A stretch of DNA of 64,000 bases from Roseateles_B sp041906185 (GTDB lineage: Bacteria; Pseudomonadota; Gammaproteobacteria; Burkholderiales; Burkholderiaceae_C): positions 62,001 to 126,000 of the forward strand of contig JAYRJQ010000002.1 of NCBI GenBank assembly GCA_041906185.1, read 5' to 3'. Each line of letters begins with the position of its first letter. Position 1 is the stretch's first letter. The notes under the pieces are model-generated. The model ran no database searches. It was not told where the DNA came from and was given only the letters and a program-made list of their open reading frames with translations. Position numbers and translations under genes: made by a program. Below are positions 59,295-64,000 of the stretch, piece after piece.

Positions 59295-60398
59295 TCAGAG
59301 CAGCTTGCCGGCCAGGATGTCCACGATGCGCTCGGCGGCCTTGCCGTCCCACAGCGCGGGGCGACGACCGCGCTTGCCGCCGTGGCGGATCGCGTCGAGG
59401 GCCAGCGGGATGATCTTCGCCGGGTCGGTGCCGGCCAGCACATTGCTGCCCTCGTCGACGGTGACCGGGCGCTCGGTGTTCTCGCGCATGGTGATGCAGG
59501 GCACGCCCAGGGCGGTGGTCTCCTCCTGCAGGCCGCCGCTGTCGGTCAGCACGACCACGGCGTCCTTCCACAGGTGCAGGAAGGACATATAGGCCTGCGG
59601 GCCCATCAGCGTGACGTTACGGCCCAGGTCAATGCCGAACTTCTCGATGTTGGCGCGGGTGCGCGGGTGCACCGGGAAGATCAGCGGCAGCTCCTCGGAC
59701 ACGGTGCGCAGCACGGTGGCGATGCGCTCCAGGGCCTCGGCGCTGTCCACGTTGGAGGGGCGGTGCAGGGTCACGACGCCGTAGCGCGCGTGGGCCTTCT
59801 TGTAGGCGTCGGTCTCGAGGCCCGAGGTGTCCATGGTCTTGAGCTTCTCGGCCTGGAAGAGCACGTTGTCGACCATCACATGGCCGACGTCGTAGACGAT
59901 GGACATGTCCTTGCCTTCGCGCTTGAGGTGCTCGTAGCCGCTGGGCTCGGTGACGAAGAACCAGTCGGAGATGGCGTCCGTGACGAGGCGGTTGATCTCC
60001 TCGGGCATGGTCATGTCGCCGCTGCGCAGGCCGGCTTCCACGTGAGCCACGGGCACGCAGGCCTTCTTGGCGACGACGGAGCAGGCGAGGGTGGAGTTGA
60101 CGTCCCCCACCACTAGGCAGGCGGCGGGCTTCTCGGCGTTCACGAGGTCCTCGTAGGCCTGCATGATCTTGCCGGTCTGGGCCGCATGGCTGCCGCCGCC
60201 GCAGCCCAGGCGCACGTCGGGCTGGGGAATGCCGAGCTCCTCGAAGAAGACGTCGTTCATGTCCCGGTCGTAGTGCTGGCCGGTGTGCACGATCTTCCAG
60301 GCCAGCCGGCCGTCCGCCTGCAGCGCACGCACGATGGGCGCGATCTTCATGAAGTTGGGGCGGGCGCCGGCGACGAGATGGATGCAGGGTTTGGACAT
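59295..60398 (-). CDS. wecB: UDP-N-acetylglucosamine 2-epimerase (non-hydrolysing)
   Basis: 367 residues converting UDP-GlcNAc to UDP-ManNAc. LVAGARPNFMKIAPIVRAL at the N-terminus, VHTGQHYDRDMNDVFFEEL (about 37-55), VPVAHVEAGLRSGDMTMPEE near 112-131, and LTDSGGLQEETTALGVP near 286 are the conserved motifs including the acidic and His residues of the active site. Located downstream of rfbC on the same strand and likely cotranscribed across a 142-base gap. It links to the GT26 gene. Confidence 0.96.
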   Translation of the reverse strand: MSKPCIHLVAGARPNFMKIAPIVRALQADGRLAWKIVHTGQHYDRDMNDVFFEELGIPQPDVRLGCGGGSHAAQTGKIMQAYEDLVNAEKPAACLVVGDVNSTLACSVVAKKACVPVAHVEAGLRSGDMTMPEEINRLVTDAISDWFFVTEPSGYEHLKREGKDMSIVYDVGHVMVDNVLFQAEKLKTMDTSGLETDAYKKAHARYGVVTLHRPSNVDSAEALERIATVLRTVSEELPLIFPVHPRTRANIEKFGIDLGRNVTLMGPQAYMSFLHLWKDAVVVLTDSGGLQEETTALGVPCITMRENTERPVTVDEGSNVLAGTDPAKIIPLALDAIRHGGKRGRRPALWDGKAAERIVDILAGKLL

Positions 60399-60540
60399 GG
60401 GACAGGCCAGATGCGGTGTTGCCGGGCATTCTAGGCGGGGGGCCTGCCAGGGCCAGCCCTCCGGCGGCGTGCTCCCCGCAGACGAGGGGCATGGCCGCGC
60501 CGGCCCCGCGCCTCTGGCGCCTCTGGCGTCGCTCGCGGCC

Positions 60541-61089
60541 TCAGAAGCCGGGCGTCGTGGCCAGGCTGGGCGCCTGGCGGTCCTTGTCCGCCAGCAGGGG
60601 CGTGAGGCCGTCGAGCGGCCAGGTGATGCCCACCGCCGGGTCGTCCCAGGCCAGGCCGGCCTCGCTGGCGGGGGCGTAGTAGTCGGTCGTCTTGTAGAGG
60701 AAGTCGGCGGTCTCGCTGAGCACGAGGAAGCCGTGCGCGAAGCCCGGCGGGATCCACAGCTGGCGGTGGTTCTCGCTGCTGAGCTCGGTGCCCGCCCAGT
60801 GGCCGAAGCGGGGGCTGTCGTGGCGCAGGTCCACCGCCACGTCGAAGACGCGGCCTTGCGACACGCGCACCAGCTTGCCCTGGGCATGCGGTGCGCGCTG
60901 GTAGTGCAGGCCGCGCAGCACGCCGCGGCCGGAGCGTGACTGGTTGTCCTGCACGAAGCGCACCTCCCGGCCCACGGCCGCATCGAAGGCCTGCTGGTTC
61001 CAGCTCTCCAGGAAAAAGCCACGGGCGTCGCCGAAGACGCGCGGCTCGATCAGCAGAACCTCGGGCAGGGCGGTCGGCGTGATCTTCAT
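60541..61089 (-). CDS. rfbC: dTDP-4-dehydrorhamnose 3,5-epimerase
   Basis: 182 residues, cupin fold. LPEVLLIEPRVFGDARGFFL (about 9-28), GVLRGLHYQRAPHAQGKLVR (about 56-75) with the catalytic His, VDLRHDSPRFGHWAG (about 87-101), and IPPGFAHGFLVLSETADFLY near 117 are the diagnostic motifs. Third step of dTDP-L-rhamnose synthesis. The start overlaps the rfbA stop (ATGA). Confidence 0.96.
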   Translation of the reverse strand: MKITPTALPEVLLIEPRVFGDARGFFLESWNQQAFDAAVGREVRFVQDNQSRSGRGVLRGLHYQRAPHAQGKLVRVSQGRVFDVAVDLRHDSPRFGHWAGTELSSENHRQLWIPPGFAHGFLVLSETADFLYKTTDYYAPASEAGLAWDDPAVGITWPLDGLTPLLADKDRQAPSLATTPGF

Positions 61090-61973
61090 TGGCCGGCCCT
61101 CTCGCGCAGCAGCTTCATCAGGTACTGGCCGTAGCCGTTCTTCAGCATGGGCTGGGCCAGGCGCTCGATCTGGGCCGCGTCAATCCAGCCGTTGCGCAAG
61201 GCGACCTCCTCCGGGCAGGCCACCTTGAGGCCCTGGCGCTTCTCGAGCGTGGCGATGAACTGGCTGGCGTCGAGCAGGCTGTCGTGCGTGCCGGTGTCGA
61301 GCCAGGCGTAGCCGCGGCCCATGATCTCCACCTGCAGCTGCTGCTGGCGCAGGTAGGTGGCATTGACGTCGGTGATCTCCAGCTCGCCGCGCGCGCTGGG
61401 GCGGATGCCGGCGGCGATGTCGCAGACCTGCTCGTCGTAGAAGTAGAGCCCCGTCACGGCGTAGTTGCTCTTGGGCTGCTGCGGCTTCTCTTCGATGGAG
61501 ATGGCCTGCAGGTCCCGGCCGAACTCGACCACGCCGTAGCGCTCGGGGTCCTGGACGTGATAGGCGAACACCGTCGCCCCCGAGGGCGTGTCCGCCGCGT
61601 GCTGCAGGATGTTCTGGAAGTCGTGGCCGTAGAAGATGTTGTCGCCCAGCACCAGGGCCGACGGCGCGCCGCCGATGAAGTCCCGGCCCAGCACGAAGGC
61701 CTGCGCCAGCCCGTCGGGGCTCGGCTGCACGCAGTACTGCAGGTTCAGGCCCCAGCGCGAGCCATCGCCCAGCAGCGCCTCGAAGCGCGGCAGGTCCTGG
61801 GGCGTGCTGATGAGCAGGATGTCCCGGATGCCCGCCAGCATCAGCGTGCTGAGCGGGTAATAGACCATGGGCTTGTCGTAGACCGGCAGCAGTTGCTTGC
61901 TCATGGCCAGCGTGGCCGGATGCAGCCGGGTGCCGGAGCCTCCGGCGAGGATGATGCCTTTGCGCTTCTTCAT
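61086..61973 (-). CDS. rfbA: glucose-1-phosphate thymidylyltransferase
   Basis: 295 residues. KGIILAGGSGTRLHPATLAM at 5-24 is the nucleotidyltransferase signature, followed by SKQLLPVYDKPMVYYPLSTL (about 25-44), and YAWLDTGTHDSLLDASQFI near 225. Makes dTDP-glucose from dTTP and glucose-1-phosphate. The ATG at 61973 has GGAGG six bases upstream and is preferred over an upstream ATG at 61997. The gap to rfbD is 79 bases. Confidence 0.96.
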   Translation of the reverse strand: MKKRKGIILAGGSGTRLHPATLAMSKQLLPVYDKPMVYYPLSTLMLAGIRDILLISTPQDLPRFEALLGDGSRWGLNLQYCVQPSPDGLAQAFVLGRDFIGGAPSALVLGDNIFYGHDFQNILQHAADTPSGATVFAYHVQDPERYGVVEFGRDLQAISIEEKPQQPKSNYAVTGLYFYDEQVCDIAAGIRPSARGELEITDVNATYLRQQQLQVEIMGRGYAWLDTGTHDSLLDASQFIATLEKRQGLKVACPEEVALRNGWIDAAQIERLAQPMLKNGYGQYLMKLLRERAGQ

Positions 61974-62052
61974 GCAGACCTCCGAGGCCCCGAGCATGCC
62001 ACGGCCCGGTTGGCTCCAGCCCGGGATGAGGTGGATGATTTGCCCGGAGTTC

Positions 62053-62937
62053 TCAGGAGGTGCCGAGCCATTCCAGGAGCAGGCGACGCACGCCAGGCTC
62101 CCACGTCGGCAGACGCAGCCCGAAATCGGCCTCGAAGCGCCGGCAGTCCAGGCGCGAGTTCAAGGGGCGCCGCGCGGGCGTCGGGTAGTCCTGGCTCGCA
62201 ATGCCCACGACCTCCTGGCAGCGCAAGACCTGACCCTGGCGGCGGGCCTCGTCGATCACGAAGCGGGCGTAGTCGGCCCAGTTCGTGCTGCCCTGGGCAG
62301 CGAGGTGATACAGGCCGCCCGCGGCCGGCTCGCGCAGGCATTGGCGCAGCGCATGGGCGCTGCAGTCGGCCAGCAGCTCGGCGCCGGTGGGCGCGCCGAT
62401 CTGGTCGTTCACCACGCGCAGCTGCTCGCGCTCGGCGGCCAGGCGCAGCATGGTCTTGGCGAAGTTGCCGCCCCGTGCCGCGTACACCCAGGAGGTGCGC
62501 AGGATCAGGTGCCGGCAGCCGCTGGCCTGGATCGCCTGCTCACCCTCGAGCTTGGTCTGGCCGTAGACGCTCAGCGGCCCGGTCGCGGCGGCCTCGTCGC
62601 GCGGGTGATCGCCGCTGCCATCGAAGACGTAGTCGGTGCTGTAGTGCAGCAGCGGCGCCCCGCGGTCCTTCGCGACCCGCGCCAGCCGGGCGACGGACTC
62701 GGCGTTGACGAGGCGTGCGCGTGCAGGCTCGCTCTCGGCCTTGTCGACGGCGGTGTAGGCCGCGGCATTGACGATGGCGTCCGGAGCGAGGGCGCGGGCG
62801 AGCGCCTCGAGCCGATCGGGATCCTCGAAGTTGGCGCCTTCGGCGCGGCCCGCAGACAGCAGCTCACCGAGCGGCGTGAGCGCACGCTGCAGCTCCCAGC
62901 CGAGCTGACCCGAGGCACCGAGCAGGAGGATCTTCAT
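62053..62937 (-). CDS. rfbD: dTDP-4-dehydrorhamnose reductase
   Basis: 294 residues, last step of dTDP-L-rhamnose synthesis. MKILLLGASGQLGWELQRAL at the start binds NADPH, VNAAAYTAVDKAESEP (about 57-72), YSTDYVFDGSGD near 103, and YGQTKLEGEQAI near 128 with the Tyr-Lys pair follow. The ATG at 62937 is chosen because the Rossmann motif begins directly; AGGAGGATCTTC-like bases on the plus strand do not apply, and no strong SD is seen. Ten bases downstream of rfbB. Confidence 0.95.
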   Translation of the reverse strand: MKILLLGASGQLGWELQRALTPLGELLSAGRAEGANFEDPDRLEALARALAPDAIVNAAAYTAVDKAESEPARARLVNAESVARLARVAKDRGAPLLHYSTDYVFDGSGDHPRDEAAATGPLSVYGQTKLEGEQAIQASGCRHLILRTSWVYAARGGNFAKTMLRLAAEREQLRVVNDQIGAPTGAELLADCSAHALRQCLREPAAGGLYHLAAQGSTNWADYARFVIDEARRQGQVLRCQEVVGIASQDYPTPARRPLNSRLDCRRFEADFGLRLPTWEPGVRRLLLEWLGTS

Positions 62938-62947
62938 GGGGCCCGCT

Positions 62948-64000
62948 TCATGCACCGTACTGCTGCTGGAGCCAGTCGCGGTAGGCGCCGGACTGCACAC
63001 GTTGCACCCAGTCGGGATGGTCGAGGTACCACTGCACCGTCTTCCTGATGCCGCTGGCAAAGGTCTCGGCCGGCCGCCAGCCGAGCTCGCGCTCGATCTT
63101 GCGGGCGTCGATGGCGTAGCGGCGGTCGTGGCCGGGGCGGTCCTTCACGTAGGTGATCAGGCGGCTGTAGGGGCCGGCCGCGTCGGGGCGCAGCTCGTCG
63201 AGCAGGGCGCACACCGTCTTCACGATGTCGATGTTGGCCATCTCGTTCCAGCCGCCGATGTTGTAGGTCTCGCCCACGCGGCCCTCGGCCAGCACGGCGC
63301 GGATGGCCGCGGCGTGGTCGCGCACATAGAGCCAGTCGCGGATCTGCTGGCCGTCGCCATAGACCGGCAGCGGCTTGCCCGCCAGGGCGTTGACGATCAT
63401 CAGCGGGATCAGCTTCTCGGGGAAGTGATAGGGCCCGTAGTTGTTCGAGCAGTTGGTGGTGAGCACCGGCAGACCGTAGGTGTGGTGCCAGGCGCGCACG
63501 AGGTGGTCACTGGCGGCCTTGGAGGCCGAGTAGGGGCTGTTGGGCTCGTAAGGGTTCGTCTCGGCGAAGGCGGGATCGTCGGCCTTGAGCGAGCCGTAGA
63601 CCTCGTCGGTCGAGACATGGTGGAAGCGGAAGGCGGCGCGCTCGGCCTCGGGCAGGGCCAGCCAGTGTTGGCGGGCGGCCTCCAGCAGGGTGTAGGTGCC
63701 TTCGATATTGGTCTTGATGAAGGCGCCGGGGCCGCTGATGGAGCGGTCCACGTGGCTCTCCGCGGCGAAGTGCAGCAGGGCGCGCGGGCGGTGCTCGGCC
63801 AGCAGGCGGTCCACGAGGGCGCGGTCGCCGATGTCGCCCTGCACGAAGTGGTGGCGGGCGTCGCCCTGGAGCGAGGCCAGGTTCTCGAGGTTGCCCGCGT
63901 AGGTGAGGGCATCGAGGTTGACCACCGGCTCGTCGCACTGGGCGAGCCAGTCGAGGATGAAATTGCTGCCGATGAAGCCGGCGCCGCCGGTGACCAGGAT
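62948..64000 (-). CDS. rfbB: dTDP-glucose 4,6-dehydratase (5' truncated by window edge)
   Basis: 350 residues visible; only the first few N-terminal residues are cut off by the window end, as the frame runs in from ILVTGGAGFIGSNFILDWLA. The usual landmarks follow: NLDALTYAGNLENLASL, HFAAESHVDRSISGP near 78, the catalytic STDEVYGSL, and YSASKAASDHLVRAW with the Tyr-Lys pair. Converts dTDP-glucose to dTDP-4-keto-6-deoxyglucose. It is the first gene of rfbB-rfbD-rfbA-rfbC-wecB read on the minus strand. Confidence 0.97.
   Translation of the reverse strand: MLVTGGAGFIGSNFILDWLAQCDEPVVNLDALTYAGNLENLASLQGDARHHFVQGDIGDRALVDRLLAEHRPRALLHFAAESHVDRSISGPGAFIKTNIEGTYTLLEAARQHWLALPEAERAAFRFHHVSTDEVYGSLKADDPAFAETNPYEPNSPYSASKAASDHLVRAWHHTYGLPVLTTNCSNNYGPYHFPEKLIPLMIVNALAGKPLPVYGDGQQIRDWLYVRDHAAAIRAVLAEGRVGETYNIGGWNEMANIDIVKTVCALLDELRPDAAGPYSRLITYVKDRPGHDRRYAIDARKIERELGWRPAETFASGIRKTVQWYLDHPDWVQRVQSGAYRDWLQQQYGA

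Overview
The window is a contiguous stretch of a high-GC (roughly 70 %) chromosome. It is dense in genes and shows no insertion sequences, tRNA or rRNA genes, prophage or CRISPR. Gene content points to a betaproteobacterium of the order Burkholderiales, near Rubrivivax, Roseateles or Leptothrix. The indicators are an exosortase B / EpsD-E-F-G-I exopolysaccharide locus, a PEP-CTERM protein, a Bug-type TctC solute-binding protein, a single-chain D-lactate dehydrogenase-like FAD/Fe-S protein, and the HIT - 6S RNA - DUF971 - ubiE neighbourhood. The genus call is inference from content only.

Positions 1-17000 are mainly housekeeping and envelope genes: a probable acpS tail, nagZ, a methionine-rich secreted protein, a small zinc-ribbon membrane protein, a POT peptide transporter, RNase E with a 0.69 kb leader, a rluC-phosphatase-Rieske-SppA-like run, a PEP-CTERM surface protein with a choice-of-anchor A-like region, a ChaN-like secreted protein, an aldehyde dehydrogenase and a DUF2325 protein. 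Positions 16800-18050 form a small iron module: hemP diverging from bfr, then bfd, with Fur-box-like sites before hemP/bfr and before bfd. Positions 18124-22788 form a tight five-gene minus-strand operon: secreted helical-repeat protein, ABC ATPase, FtsX/MacB-type permease, LolA-like protein and outer-membrane beta-barrel. It looks like a complete but unassigned trans-envelope transport system, and I consider it the best candidate for a poorly described system here.

Positions 23050-37310 are mixed: two small secreted Ala/Pro-rich proteins, a gamma-glutamyltransferase without a signal peptide, an MFS exporter, a GNAT acetyltransferase, a GDPD, the 1304-residue FAD/Fe-S dehydrogenase, a non-coding region with 187-bp tandem repeats, a Bug protein, a HIT protein, a 6S RNA candidate, DUF971 and ubiE.

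Positions 37550-64000 are an exopolysaccharide locus. epsD-epsE-epsF-epsG-xrtB-epsI supply the export, chain-length and exosortase functions. gmd and fcl make GDP-L-fucose. A UDP-glucuronate 4-epimerase-like gene, wecB and rfbBDAC supply UDP-galacturonate, UDP-ManNAc and dTDP-L-rhamnose. Between them lie an acyltransferase, a Wzx-like flippase, a Wzy-like polymerase, a secreted glycosidase-like protein and about seven glycosyltransferases, including a fucosyltransferase-like one. The genes are strongly coupled by ATGA overlaps. No priming glycosyltransferase is visible, and rfbB runs off the right edge. The only recognisable PEP-CTERM substrate in the window is 25 kb away at 11701-12759.
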